A stretch of 64,000 nt of DNA from Brachypodium distachyon (taxonomy: Eukaryota; Streptophyta; Magnoliopsida; Poales; Poaceae), in the NCBI RefSeq assembly GCF_000005505.3, contig NC_016133.3, forward strand, positions 28,637,008 to 28,701,007, given 5' to 3'. Positions within the stretch are counted from its first letter, which is position 1. Every line of letters starts with the position of its first letter. Below, piece by piece: positions 43,767 through 56,493 of this stretch. Under the pieces are notes generated by a model, which made no database searches, was not told where the DNA came from, and was given only the letters and a program-made list of their open reading frames with translations. Made by a program: the position numbers and the translations under genes.

Positions 43767-45184
43767 TTCGCTTCATAAGGAGGGGAATATTTGAGTGGTG
43801 AAGACCACACGTATTGTTCTATGACAGGGTGACAGATACTTCTAATTTGACCAACGTTTAGAAAGCAGTTCGCAAACAACGGTGATATACTTGCGACGAA
43901 TTTTCATCCAAAACCCATAACACTATGTGGCAGATCTGGACTGGGCCTTCTTCATGGGCCCGCTTATCGGAAACAAACCATCGTACGCAGAACAATTTCC
44001 ATTAGCCAAAGCAGTTCTCATGGATGTGGTGATTACAGATACAGAGCAGATTGGATTAACAGCCAAGCTGGCAAACTGAAGTGGACTTAGTAGTCCAGGG
44101 TTTGACTTTGCGATCCAGTGTTCTTGAGCCGCCTGATTTTACGGTACCCCTGTACTGCTGAGGCGAGGGAGGGAGTATATAAATCTCGGCCGTTGGTTTC
44201 GTAAGCGTATTATAGATATTCAGAATTAACGATGAAATTATTCGTGTAGTAATTCCTAATGGGCTGAACCGCTGAAGTCCATTTGCTGGCCCTTCCTCCT
44301 CATCTCGCTCTGGAGTTGCTCTGGAACCGTGATGTTCATCTTCCGGCCGCCCATCGGATCTCGCCCAGGCCTCCGGAATCAGCCGCTCTTCGACCTCGCC
44401 CGGCTCATGGATCTTGCCCCGGCACGCGCCCCCGGAATCAGCCCTTGGTCGACCTCGGCCTGGCCTCCGGACTCAGCCGCTCGTCGATCTCACCAGCAAG
44501 CCATGCACCACCAGCCGTCGTGTACCTTGCCGGCAAGTCCCGCGCCGCCGGCCGTCTCCGTCGTCAGAGTCATCAGAGTGTTCCCCATTGAATCGATTGT
44601 TGTGTGTTAGACAATCTCATCGCATCAGATATTTTCAGATGTAGTACTATTGTCTGAATTCACTGCCCTTTGAATTCAGATGAAATTTATTTTTATTTCC
44701 CTTTCGAAATCGAAGATATCAAATGAAAATGAAAGAAGACTTACAATCAATGGTAACATGTTTCAACACTACCTCCAGCCATGATGTCGGAGCTTGAGCT
44801 ACCGGCTTAAATTTATCAACGAAACGAATGCTGAAGAAAACAACAACTTGTCTATGGAGAAACGAGCTGGCATTACTCACTTGCCATGGCCACCACGCCT
44901 GTCGGCAGTGTTGGGCGTGAGTTCTTCGTAGGCAGAACCGAGCTAGCTCGCCGTTGCGGTCATGATGGAGACTCAGGACGCCTGCTGTCGTGCCCTGCCG
45001 CGTGTAAGCTCGGCATTGAGGCCGGCTTGCTTTGCTTGCGTTGCGAGCTGCTGCCGCTGCCCCCGCCGTAGGCGTAGCGGTCGCGATGTAGCACCACCTC
45101 ATCCGCCGCTGCACGACATCGCTTTGGAGGGTGCAGGCACGGGGGTGTCGGCCTTGGTGAGGATGGTGGCAGGACGCGCGTAGA
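43767..45184. other. Unassigned stretch, target of the long solo LTR
   Basis: The GC-rich section 44285-44600 has internal repeats (CCTCCGGAATCAGCC and variants). The section 44880-45184 is GC-rich and continues at 49840 beyond the inserted LTR. Open frames exist on both strands but none is recognisable. Confidence 0.35.
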
Positions 45185-48100
45185 TGTAACATACCGGTTT
45201 TCGAAGTTCCAAAATCTATTTCCTAAAATTGACTACCTGAAAATTTCGTGGAATTAATCAAAGCTTAATTGAAATTTTCTTGATTCTTTGGCTTTGAATT
45301 GAAGCAACACCAACAAGAATACAATTTGATTTATACTCGCTCGTTTGGTCGTTGTTCTGTATTTAATTTGGATTCCGCATATCCCAATATGCATCTCTGA
45401 AAGTTACTAGTATTTTTCAGGCTTTAATTCGATTTGGTATATGATTGGATTTCGAAGCTTTATGTTTGAAAAGAAAAGCTTCTTAACCTTTGGGCTGTTG
45501 AAATCTCTTATAGCCCATTTCCTTTTCTCTCCTTCCCTGGCCAAGCCCATCTCTCTCTTCTCTCTCCCGTAGCCCAACTTCTGGCCGAACTGCTCCAGAC
45601 TGCCGTGCCTAGCTTGCTTCTATCTTCTCCCGCGTGTGTTTAATTTCCAAAGGACGAAGGAGAACTGCCGTCTCCTCGACGCCAGAAACCGGCAACAAGA
45701 AACGTCATCCGACAGCCATCAAATTAATAACCCCATCTTGCCCTTCCTTCCTTTCCTCCCTGCTGCTTTTGCACGCCATAGCTTGAATTCCACCCGCAGC
45801 ATCGCCAAGTCCCTGCCTGCGCCCCACTGCCCACCAAATCGCCATTGATGTTTACGGCAGAATCCTGCGAATAAAAGCGCTGCAGACCGAACCCTTGCGC
45901 CAGAACAACCACACCGTTCCAATTTTCCCTAACTCAACTCTCCCCTCTCCACTCTCGAACCGAAGACCCCCCATGGTGCAGCACCGAAGAGGTGACAAGG
46001 GAGAGCAGCGCCAGCGATCATGTCAGGAGGGCCATGCCAAGAAGGGAGGCCAAGCGCCATGCAGTAGGAAGAAAGGACTGTCATCTGATCGACTACACGA
46101 GCGAGCAAATTCTTTCCTCTTCGATCTACTGATGTTCATCGATTTGGTGAGAATCTGATCAAACCATCATCTTTTTGACTGCTTCTATACCCAGCCCATC
46201 CACAATTTCCAGCGGAATTCTGAACCAATTTCTCTAACAGCACCAAATCCTCTTTCTTCGACTTCTGAATATTTTCCACTGATCAAATCTCGCCTCCTTG
46301 CTTTAGTAACCATCTCTGGTCGTCTTTATCACTGATTAGAGGTCCTAGACCAATCGATTAGGGGTTGGGAATAATAAAATTCAAATCAGCCCGTCCTGCT
46401 TATTAGCGTCAAAATGGCTGAGTTCATATCTTTTGCTCGATTTATTTTCTTTGATTCAAACTTGCTGCATCTATAGTGTGTATCATGTTCTAGCATTCCT
46501 GTAGTTTGCATACAAATAGTTTCACATGTTCTGGACTTGTAGATCTGAGGATCTTGAGATTGCAAGGTTGTTATTTCATGTGCAATAGTTATTTTGATCA
46601 TGCTTGTTCTTTCTGTGTAAAAATCTGCATAAATGTCTTTAAGATCATGTTATTAGTTAGTTTTACTTGTAACCATGTTAGTTAGACATTCACCTTCGAA
46701 TCTCCATGTTTCGGCATGTTTCTGATTATTTAAAAACCAATGTTTGCATTCTACTTCATCGGGTTGATCAGAAATTGATATGCATGTATTTCCCTGCATA
46801 AATCTGCATCGCATGACATAGTAGATGCTTGAATGGTCATTCTTGCATGTGCTGGGCATATCTTATTTCCGCGGGTTAGATTTATGTTGTGGGCTGCTTG
46901 TAATACTTCTAGCCCGTGACAACTTGTATACTGATATATAAATGTTTCGGAAGTTTATAGAATTTATCTCCTGACTACAGTAGCATTCTTACTTGTGTTC
47001 TATTTGTTTACTAGCGCATACACATGCATGATACTTGCTTTGGTTATTTCAGATTATCTGTAGCTTTAATTTGTTTGCTCGTATATGCTGCTGTCAATTA
47101 TTTGAACATAGTTTCATGCAGTGCTAGTTTGTTCTTAACATTATTGTTTTCATAGGAATACCATGTTTAGTGTATAGAAGTGATTGTTAATGAATATACT
47201 ATTGTTTTTCTTATTGTACCATTCCAACAGTATACTTAGGTGTTTTGATACTTTCCATCCTGTTCATATGTCATGGTATGATATTTGCATTTATCCACTG
47301 CTTATATTGCATATAGTAGGCTTGTACAATCGTCATGCTTTTGCTGTAGCTATTCTTGTATCTATTAAAATATTCTATGAATGCTTTAGTTGAACTTTTA
47401 CCACCATTCCAATGCAATGATCTTGGTTGTATTTATAGATAGAAATGATATGCATGTGCTTTATTATTGGTTTTGTAATATAGAGTACTTAATTAGTATA
47501 TTTTTGTTATTGTTGTCACTAGAATGTGCATGCTAGTGTCTTGTCCCTGTTAATTATTATTACGTAATAATATTATTTCTTGTTGCGGCTATCATATAGA
47601 TCCTTGTTTACAAATAACGATCTGCTGGTATAGTTGCATATAATTAAGATGCATCTCTTAGTCATGCTCATGCCACTAGTATATATTATATACTTGTTTA
47701 ACTAGTATAGAATCATGGTGATATGCTTTACTTTTCTTTTATCTATTGAGTCTTTGTCATATCAGTTGTTTTATGATTACCTTTGTTGAATCATGCTTAT
47801 TATTCAACCTCATTTTTGATCTATACCTAGAATGATATGTATAGTTTTATCTTTTGTAATGCTATCATCCTTGCTGTTGTATGCTAGCTTGTATATTATG
47901 CTCGTTACTTGTTTCACTAGTATGATAGGAGTTAGGAGTTTGTTTGTTGCTTGCATGCTAGCATAATAATGTGTGTTGCAATTTGTCCTAGAGTGCATTT
48001 ACATATATACTTGAGCTAAATTTGGTTAGTGGCAGCATAGCTTCATAGTTCAGTATTTATTATTATTTAGGGTATGGCCAATAGAGTTATATTCCTTCCT

Positions 48101-49834
48101 TTCGGGTATATAGTTATCTTTGGTAGAATCTATCTCACCATCCAATCCTATCCAAGTTATTCATATCCTTTCCAAACCTATTCTTGTCCTCGTTGTCTAT
48201 TCGCTCTCTTATTTCTATTTCTTTGGCTTTATCGATTTTGTATTTATTTTGTTTGTTGTTGTTATCGTTACGACGAATAGAGAGTGACGAGGCGGAACAA
48301 CGACAAAAAGGTTGAAGAAGAAGATTCATCAACAGACGCATGCCCCCCCCCCCTCTCTTTGAACATATTTCACCTCTGTTTTCAAATGGGCATTAATTAG
48401 TTATTTTATTGTTTTATAAACTTCCATGCTATTTTATTTCTATAGCTAACGTGTCGATTGACACTATCATGATGCCATAATCTGTTTGTCGCCTTTCTCC
48501 TGATACCTGAAATAGTTTTATTTAGTATTCTTGCACAAAGTAGAATTGCTTAGCCTTGCTTAATAATTTAGTTCACATTCTTTCGAGTATGTCATCTCAA
48601 GTGTGAGTTATTCTTTTAAAACTGAATTATTGTGAGCATGTTGGATGCTGAGTGTGGTCGGACTTGTACGACAAGTGCCGATGGTGTGTTTTAAAATTAT
48701 TCTGGTGAACTTACCAAGGGTATGGCGGCATCAGATTGTTGGTGGAGTGGGTTGGAGTCCCTCAAGTGTGTTGTTTGCCGTTGTACCCTATAAGGGAAAA
48801 TGCCCGATTACCGCTAACTTCACCATACCAGTGCAACCACATGCCTATATGGGTACGGCGTACCAACTAGGTTAGCGTGAATTGGTGGCGTCTCAGCCAA
48901 GTGGTGGATTGGGTCTCGGAAAGACTTGAAGGACTTGCTATCCCTGGCGGCTGTGGCCGTTGTTTGGTGCAAGAGGGGCCTTTAGTAGGTGGACGTACAC
49001 ACCTCCGACTGGGAAACCTTAGCGGGCTGAGACAATACCATGTATCGTTGATTGAAAGGTCATGTAATCGATGCCATTGCTACTTCGAAGGGAGGACAGC
49101 AGCGGGGTAACACGTCGGTTTCATGTGGGTCCAGTGTACAAACTCTGCAGAGTCAAAACTATTCGAATAACCGTGTCCGCGGTTAATGGATGAGTGAAGT
49201 GACACTTTGGGTCATCTATCTGTCATCTCTCTATTTCTCGGTGTTGGTGTGTGAGTGTGTTGGATCGACAGAGGTCGATTGTGCCGCCGGGTCATGAGGA
49301 TCCTGCCGCTTATTCGGTGTCGTTGTTGAACGTCATTGGATTGATACCATATAAAATTTGTTTTTGGTGTAAAACCGCTTTCATCAAAATATGGTTGTAT
49401 TTCAAATAAAATCGCTTTTATGCAAAAGAACCATATAGCATCCTTTGAAGTCATACATGTAGTTATTCAGGTTTCCTGAGGGGGCACGCTGAGTACATAA
49501 TGTACTCATGGCAATTGCATTTTGTTGATATACAGAGTTCTATGAAGATGAGGATGCCAACTACAACTACTAGGAGGATCCCGATGTGAGGTCACGTGGA
49601 CTACCTCGACTGCCTGTGGCTAAGATGGAGTCTCTATGCATTTTATTTCCGGTGATTGTATAATGTCATGAGTCATTGCACTTTGTATGTATTTTGGCAT
49701 ATTAATAATAAAGTTTATTTTATCTTTAGTTTGTTGTGCAATGGTACTCATTTTGTATGTGTTCATCAGCTTGATCCTGGAGTGATGAAGTTAAACACAT
49801 GGAGGGTCTGGAAGTTAATTCAGGGTTCCTCACA
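45185..49834 (+). mobile_element. Very long solo LTR (4,650 bp), LARD-like
   Basis: The sequence starts TGTAACATACCGG and ends GGGTTCCTCACA, and GTAGA flanks both ends exactly (45180-45184 and 49835-49839). It contains no coding domain; the T-rich middle (46400-48650) is AT-rich throughout. A terminal repeat of 4-5 kb without genes is the hallmark of large retrotransposon derivatives such as Sukkula in Triticeae. I infer that this is a solo LTR of that kind because no second copy or primer site is found inside. Orientation is assigned from the TGTAAC start only. Confidence 0.82.
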
Positions 49835-49839
49835 GTAGA

Positions 49840-50175
49840 TGGTAGCCTCTACAGGCGGGCGGCGTGGCCTAGGTGGTAGACGGTGCAGCGGCCGGAGCTG
49901 AGGCGGTTGTCGACGACGTCAGTGACAACTCGGCTAGGCGCCGGCGGCTGGGATTGGGGGTGAAGAGGATGGGAAACGAAAGGGTAACAACTCAAGTGTG
50001 TCGGATAGTGGTGGGCCACATGGGCCGTGCGTGAGAAGACATGGGCTCAGCAGATTAGATTCGGTCCAGCAGTGCCATATACTGCTCTTTTTACTGTTGC
50101 AGTATACTATAAATTGGACCGTTAGATCTTTAAGAATGGACGGACAATATTTATTATGGGGTCCCAGAGAACAGC
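49840..50175. other. Spacer between the long LTR and the Mutator-like element
   Basis: GC-rich to 49970, apparently the other half of the pre-insertion sequence at 44880-45184. No gene is supported. Confidence 0.35.
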
Positions 50176-51260
50176 AATGCACATCCGATCCCAGCATATG
50201 CTATTTGGTCCTCGAACTTAGTTTTTGGGCGTTTTCAGAAACTAAAGTACCTAAAGTGGCTAATATATGGTCCTTTTATACATCTATACGTGCGCGAAGA
50301 GGTATCTTGTACCAATGGTTTAGATTTGCTCTCTCTTCTCTTTCTCTGACAGCCGGGGCCTTCCAGTCAGGTCGTCTTCCATCTCTCTGTGTTCTTCTTC
50401 CCTCCTGCAGCTCACGCCCGCGCCGGCCCCTGCCCGCTCCGCCGCTCGCTGCCATCCCGCGAACCCTGTGGCCCTAGCCCGAGGCCACCCACCACTTGTG
50501 ATGCGCTGCCGCCGCGGAGACCCACGGACTCCCTAGCACGGGGCCGCCGCCCCTCTGCGCGACGCGTGCCGAGCGGCACCGGCTCGCGCACATGCTCACC
50601 ATCTCCCAAACGCCCACTCCAACGAGCCCGTGCCGTAGTCACCCGTGGCCAATTACTGCGTGCAGCCAAGCTCTGAAAGGCCACCGTGAGCGTCATCACG
50701 TGGAGCCACCACCTCCGACCGAACCACGACGAACCACGCATGTCGTCAGCTATGACTCGTCCTCATACGCGCGAGGAATTGGACCGTGAACGACTACGAT
50801 GAGCGCTAGCTCGTCTTCTTCCTCTATGGCCGACGGAGCTCCTCCACCAAATTCCGGCCGGCCAAGTAATCCTCGACGCCAACCGTCTTCTCCATCACGA
50901 TCTACATGATCATCTTGTCCTCCTGCATTTTGCCCCGCCCGTTTTGGTTCACTGTAGCTCTCTACCCATGTGCACGCGTACTGGCCGCCGCCGATGAGCC
51001 ATTGCTCGTCGTCGCACTGCCCGCGACCTCCCGGAGCTTTGCACAGAGGAGGCGCGGGATGATCGTGAGGAGGGAGAGCACCGTGGCGAATGAGATGCAA
51101 TCGGCACGTGTCGCGCAGAGGGGTGGTGGCCCCGTTCCTGGGAGTTCGTGGGTCTCCGCGGTGGCGGCGGCGCAGCGCAGGTGGTGGGCGGCTTTGGGGT
51201 GCGCGGTATGGAGGCGAGCGGCAGCGCGGGCAGGGGCCGATGTGGGCGCGAGCTGGATGG

Positions 51261-51298
<38 letters not shown>

Positions 51299-51540
51299 AG
51301 AGGGGTGGAAGATGACCTGACAGGTGGGCCTCGGCTGTCAGAGAAAGAAAAGAGAGAGCAGATCTAAGCCGTTGGTTAATTGACGGTCCAGATTAGAAGA
51401 TACCCCTTCGTGTGCGTATAGAAATATAAAAGGACCGTATATTGGCCATTAAGGTACTTTAGTTCCTGAAAACGCCCAAAATCTAAGTTTGAGGACCAAA
51501 TAGCACATGCTCCTCAAGTTAAGGGACCCGACGTGCATTT
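50176..51540. mobile_element. Mutator-like element with long inverted repeats
   Basis: The left arm (50176-50363) and right arm (51328-51540) are inverted copies, for example GCTATTTGGTCCTCGAACTT against the complement of AAGTTTGAGGACCAAATAGC. The match extends over roughly 190 bases with about 25 extra bases near the right tip. Such long arms and this wording (ATTTGGTCCT) are typical of grass MULEs. I could not find a convincing nine-base target duplication. The roughly 1 kb GC-rich interior has no transposase and may be captured host sequence. Confidence 0.72.
51266..51295. repeat. (GA)n microsatellite
   Basis: About 15 GA dinucleotides lie in the interior of the Mutator-like element. Confidence 0.95.
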
Positions 51541-51589
51541 TACTCTCGCCTTTATGTTTCTTTTTAACTTCTTGGAAGTAATTCTATGG

Positions 51590-51870
51590 TACTCACTCCT
51601 TTTCAAAATATAAGGTGTATACAATCAGACTTTCTAAACTTTGATCAAGTTTTTTGTCTAAAATATTAGCATATATAATTTTAAAACAAATTCACTATGA
51701 AAATATATTTCATGGTAGGTCCATTGATCTTGATTCGGAAGTTTAAATTTAAATGTTGTTGTTTTACATAAACTATTCCCGCAGTATCTTGAATTATGGC
51801 GTATATTATTTTTTATCGAGTCTTTGACCCAAAATTAGTCTATAAATACTATTTTTTAAATAAAAATCAT
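51590..51870. repeat. Stowaway-like left end
   Basis: TACTCACTCCTTTTCAAAAT and the following ATAAGGTGTATA are the usual opening of a grass Stowaway/mariner MITE. The right end is not clear before the Gypsy LTR starts. Confidence 0.5.
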
Positions 51871-51916
51871 ATGACTGCAATCATATTCAAAACTAATTGG
51901 TTATGGTTATGATTTG

Positions 51917-52332
51917 TGTTGCGTGTGCGAACGCGGACACTGGGAGTGCGTACACCCCCTTTTTGTTTAGGTAGAGTGGGGCGCGAGGAAAGTGCTCCGA
52001 GCCTCACCGGTAAAGACTTCGACTCCGGCGATTTACCCAGGTTCGGGCCACCCGAAGGTGTAATACCCTATGTCCTAATTTGTGTGTATAGATGATGGTG
52101 GATGGCACAAGAGAAGGTTACAATGAGTAGCAGGAGCGACGAGCTCTAGCCTAAACTACGGCGTCCCAGGGAGGAGGGAGAAGCAGACGCTGCTCATCTC
52201 CGACGGTTGGAACACCAACCCTTCTCCTACCTCAGACTACCTATGCCTGGCTTATCCCTGATGCCAACCTCTAAAACTTGGATCGGATCGGAATCTTTCT
52301 CTAGTGGAAGCCTTGTTGGGCCTCCTTTTATA
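51917..52332 (-). repeat. 3' LTR, R-U5 part shared with the 5' LTR
   Basis: TGTTGCGTGTGCG at 51917 to CTCCTTTTATAG aligns with 63094-63528 at high identity (for example AACACCAACCCTTCTCCTAC in both). The far end contains TATAAAAGGAGG on the minus strand, the LTR promoter. Beyond it (U3) no similarity to the 5' LTR remains. Confidence 0.85.
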
Positions 52333-53255
52333 GTTCAAGTGGTCACCACAGTGGCGAACTGAGGGCACACGGCATGCGTGCTGCTACAGGAGAACATCCT
52401 CGCTACAAGACGAATATGAAGCTGTCCGCCTGCTCTGTGGCTCCTGCCCAAAGCGATCTGTACCGAGCCTTGGGCGCAGAGAAGCTTTCGGCCCTGTCTG
52501 GGCCGAAACAGTGATAGTCCTGACGCGGCATGGAAGCTGACCGGTCAAAAGGTAAAGGGAACCTACTGTGCCCCGCCTGACGTCCTCGCCGGCGATCGTC
52601 ACGTAGCAGTTGTGCAGTCCCGAGGGCACCCTCTGAACGGGCAGATTCGTACCAGCCCAGGTTCGTGGGTGCCAAAGTAGCCGCTCAAGACCGGCTGAGG
52701 TAAGCATTGATGCATTCTCTCCTCGGGTACCAGACTAGGCACCCACGCAGAGCCTTCCGGCTCCGGGCTCGAGGAAGGAGACAACAGTCATAGGTCTCCC
52801 GGGAAGCCAATCCCGAGAAGGCAATCCCCGGGGTACCCCGTCCTTGGGGGGCCTAGTACGGACATGGTGGGGCCGTGTCTCGCGCTCCTAAGATCCGGGA
52901 TACCCCCGTATCCCCGGAGCCGACAGTAGCCCCCAGGGCATTGATCCGGCAAGAGGCAAGTGCCGATGTAGGACCTCTCGCCCCGCCAAGGAACGAGAGG
53001 CGTGGGCCCACTGCAACGCTCGTCAGGCGACGTGTGTGGTCGCTGGCGTGTCGTAGTGGAGATGAGCTGCAACGACTGGACATGGCCTTGACTGCTTCGT
53101 ACAGCGGTCTCGATTCCCGTGCTTTGTGGGAAGAGCCGCTGTGGTCGTGGGTGGAGTTACTGCGGGGTGGTGGTGGTTGGTAGGGGGGAGGTTAATGCGG
53201 TGCCCGTTGGGGAGGGCGCCTCTTTAATGGGGTAGGTGAAGGGCGAGTGGCCATC
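52333..53255 (-). other. Probable U3 and 3' untranslated part of the Gypsy element
   Basis: The stretch is GC-rich without a convincing coding frame. I could not place the inner end of the 3' LTR or the purine tract. Confidence 0.4.
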
Positions 53256-53258
53256 TTT

Positions 53259-53266
53259 AGGTATAA
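53259..53266 (+). promoter_or_regulatory. TATA box of the antisense gene
   Basis: The plus strand reads GGTATAAAGGAGG about 58 bases before the ATG at 53318, with a pyrimidine-rich start region after it. Confidence 0.6.
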
Positions 53267-53317
53267 AGGAGGGGTGCTGCCCTCTCTTCATCCACACACC
53301 CTTCTTCCCTACTCTCC

Positions 53318-54171
53318 ATGGCTCCACCCTCTGCTCTGCCTACCCCAAGGTGTAGACGCTCCCCTTTAGAAGAAGAGAACTTGCCCGTGCGACCCCTCTG
53401 GGCGAATACTTCCCGCTGTGCTCCAAATAGGATGAAGGTCGAGTTGGCACTCCCAAATGGTGGAAGTAGACGCCACCATGTTGATGTAGATAAGAACGAG
53501 ATACCCTCCGTGTATCCGAGCGCGGATGCACGGGACCTCCAACCGCCAGACCCGCCGCCCAACGCTGGTTGTCCCTGCCCGGGGCTTCGTCGGTCCGCTG
53601 CGGGCCGGTCTGGGGTCAGAGGAGGACGGAGATGAAGAGGTCCGAGGCCGCTAGAAATGTTGCTTCGGAAGCAAGATGGGTCTTGGGGTAGGAGCCGGGG
53701 TCGCCTCCCTGAGCTCCTACCTCCCGGAGGCTCCTCAACTTCCCCGCGAGGAGTAAGCGAGGTGCCCGCCGGCCACCGGCAAGGTGGTCCTCCCCTGGTG
53801 CGCCTGCGGCCCTCTTTACAAGGTTGCTTCGCATCCAATTCGAAGGACCACTGCGAGAAATGCGCGTCCGGCGCCGACAACCGCACGGTTTGCCGCACGC
53901 CGCATGCCCATTCTTGCACGGGTAGACTTCGGGCTCGAATGGCATGAAGCAGATGTCGCCCAAAGAAGATGCTTCCCGGGAATCGGCCTCCTGCCGGAGC
54001 CCGGGCCGATGGAGTCGCCGCTCCGCCATGTGTTCCATGGACGCGTTGCTTTGGCACAATTCCCTTCAGCGCGCCGAAGACGAAGGTCCTGACGCCGGTG
54101 CTGCCTTCTCTGCCCGCATCCTCTTCATCATTTCCTTGCTTAGGCTTCTTAGCGCCCTTTGCAGCTTGTAA
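53318..54171 (+). pseudogene. Antisense ORF of the Gypsy element, frameshifted
   Basis: The gene runs against the direction of gag-pol, between integrase and the 3' LTR. The first frame (53318-53635, 105 codons: NRMKVELALPNGGSRRHHVD, DKNEIPSVYPSADARDLQPP) ends. The protein resumes in other frames at about 53784-54092 (RRTTARNARPAPTTARFAAR, GLEWHEADVAQRRCFPGIGL) and 53969-54230. Additional antisense genes of this kind are known in Tat-type elements such as Grande, and their function is not established. At least two frame changes show this copy is dead. Confidence 0.7.
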
Positions 54172-54599
54172 CAGGGAAACATGTATCCTCATCTTTAGCC
54201 ATGAGAATGACTCCTTTGTACCTGTTCAACCAAACAATGCATAATCGTTACCGAGGGATGACTAAGTTTTAACAGTTACATTTCAGTCTTATTATGCATG
54301 CAAGCTACTTTATTCTTGGGCGCATAGATCTGTTTGTCCATAATGAGACACAGTGACGTGGCTAACCATCCAACTCTCCGGGTCGTGCTGGCGTGGTTAT
54401 CCCTTGGCCCAGACTGACCGGTTATCCGGGTTGGACTTTAGGCGGTGCCCAGCACTCTAGCCATGGTTACCCCCAATCCCCTATGTCCAAGAATGGCTCC
54501 CCAGTTCTATGCTCCGAGGGCATCCCCCCGGCTAGGATTGAGCACTAGTGCAAGTGTGTAAGGAAACTTGATTTTATTGATTCACAACAAAAGGGAGTG

Positions 54600-54770
54600 T
54601 TACATCACTTGCGCGCTCGCGTACGAAACAGTGTCGTACGAAAGACTTCGGCTATTCTCAAGCCAAACCTGGATAAGTCACACTTGCTCGCATACGAAAC
54701 AGAGCCGTACGGAAGACTTCAGCTGTTCTCGGGCCAGGACCGGATACAGTCACACAGGCTCCTCACGGGT
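54600..54770. repeat. Imperfect tandem repeat after the integrase end
   Basis: CGTACGAAACAG with following GACTTC and CTGTTCTC-like parts occurs twice (about 54618-54690 and 54690-54770), with a unit of about 75 bp. Confidence 0.7.
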
Positions 54771-55153
54771 AAAACTTGCGCATGTGGTATTTCCGGAGGT
54801 GCTTGATATTCCACGAGTTAGTCACCGGAATCCCACCCTCTGTCTCTAGGCGGACAGCTCCGGGCCTGGAGACGCTCGCTACTCGGAAAGGTCCTTCCCC
54901 CTTAGGTGTGAGCTTGTTCTTCCCTAGGTTGGATTGAATCCGCCGTAGGACAAGGTCGCCGGCTTGCAGCTCCCAGGGACGGATGTGGCGGTCATTGTAA
55001 CGGCACAGTCCCTGCTGGTAGTGAGCAGCTCGCACAGCAGCCCGGCAACGGTTTCCTCCAGGAAGTTGACGTCATCAAACCTCCATTCCTCTTGTGTGGC
55101 TTCATCATAAGCGCGTACCCGGGGAGAACCGACGGTGAGCTCGGTGGGAAGTC
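54763..55153 (-). pseudogene. Gypsy integrase C-terminus
   Basis: The minus strand encodes the tail of a Gypsy integrase (RHIRPWELQAGDLVLRRIQS, GPFRVASVSRPGAVRLETE, VTNSWNIKHLRKYH) ending with a stop at 54763. The upstream part in another frame (LPTELTVGSPRVRAYDEATQ) adjoins the solo LTR at 55159. This domain helps bring the integration complex to chromatin. Confidence 0.85.
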
Positions 55154-55158
55154 GGCCT

Positions 55159-56488
55159 TGTTGGAGATATACCCTAGAGGCAATCATGTGATGATGTTAT
55201 TTCCTATGTATTCATGAGTTAGTATTATCGTCCTTGAACATCATCATTGATATGTATCAATAAATATGTGATTTGTTTGTGAGACTATATATTCTATGTA
55301 TGATGATGTTCTAATGGTCCCTAGTCATTGAGGTTATGCGGACACACAACCTAGACTAGTAATGTGACTCAGTATGATGACTATGTTTCACAAGTCATAG
55401 GGCAAGGTGTTGCCAACTGATAGCATTGGACTCGACAAGAGATTGCCGAGTCGGACAGACCCGCACTGAGACACAACGAGATGATTGTCATTTGTTAGTC
55501 TCAAGTATGATGTTTATGCCAGTCCTAGACCTGAGGTCATCGCATGAGCTTGGGATGTAAATCGGCTTACGTAGGGGTTGCCAAACGTTACTCCGTAACT
55601 AGGTAGTTATAAAGGTAGCTTTCGGGTTTGTTGAGAAGCATGCTGCGAGTCATGGTTGATCAAGATGGGATTTGCCCCTCCCTTTCGGAGAGATATCTCT
55701 GGGCCCTCTTGAGTGATCAGATTCAGAAAAGCATGTCCATACGACTTGGTTTAAGGGTTAACCCGTTCGGCAATCTGTATCACGAGATCGTGAAGAGAGT
55801 CGAGCTATTCACAAGGATGACAAGTTCTCGCCTTGAGATCGACACACATATCGTGAGGCAAAAGGAATGTTGCATGTGGACACATTGTACGGTTCGTCAA
55901 TATACTTTGTGGTTATACGGGAGTCGGCACGTGCTGCTAGGCGCCGCTACTGACTATCGACTTGGGTCGGAACCTGAGTCTGGACTCATAGTCGTGTCCG
56001 TCTGACCGCGAACCTGTAGGGTCGCACACTTAAGGGGATGGGACCGAATTGGATCGGATCCAACTCGTATCGGGCTTAGACTCCTAACGGGTGTCAAGTG
56101 TTGAAACCCAGTTAGGGTTATATAAGTGGAGGAGGCATACCCGGTTAGGGTTACCCCAGTTCGAGGCACGAGTCAGACTCGGCCGTCACACCTTCACGAC
56201 CAAACCTTGCGATCAGATCTAGCAGTCTGCCTCACGGAGTTCCTCCCTGTACGTGTGGACACCTCGGAAGCGTTGCACCTACGGCACTTGGACGAACTGT
56301 TCGTGGGATCAGCGAGGAGGAACAGGCTGATCGACTACTCGGCATCGACACGCATCACCGACTCTACTTCCGCTACGGGTCTGCACGTCTAGTGGTAATC
56401 TCGTGATCCATTATCTACAGCATTGGTCCGGGCGAAATTGGTGGAAAATTTTATTTTGTGCTTGCGTACCCTTGCGCATTCCCCAACA
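55159..56488 (+). mobile_element. Solo LTR A in the Gypsy element (1,330 bp)
   Basis: The LTR begins TGTTGGAGATATACCC and ends CATTCCCCAACA, and GGCCT flanks both sides (55154-55158 and 56489-56493). A TATATAA box lies near 56119-56125. It shares phrases such as GAGAGATATCTCTGGGCCCT with the LTRs at 36420 and 57483, so all three belong to related Copia families of the BARE type. Confidence 0.94.
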
Positions 56489-56493
56489 GGCCT

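Noticed and set aside
50166..51550. Nine-base target duplication for the Mutator-like element
   Set aside because: The flanks read AGAGAACAGC and TACTCTCGCC, which do not match; the borders may be slightly off.
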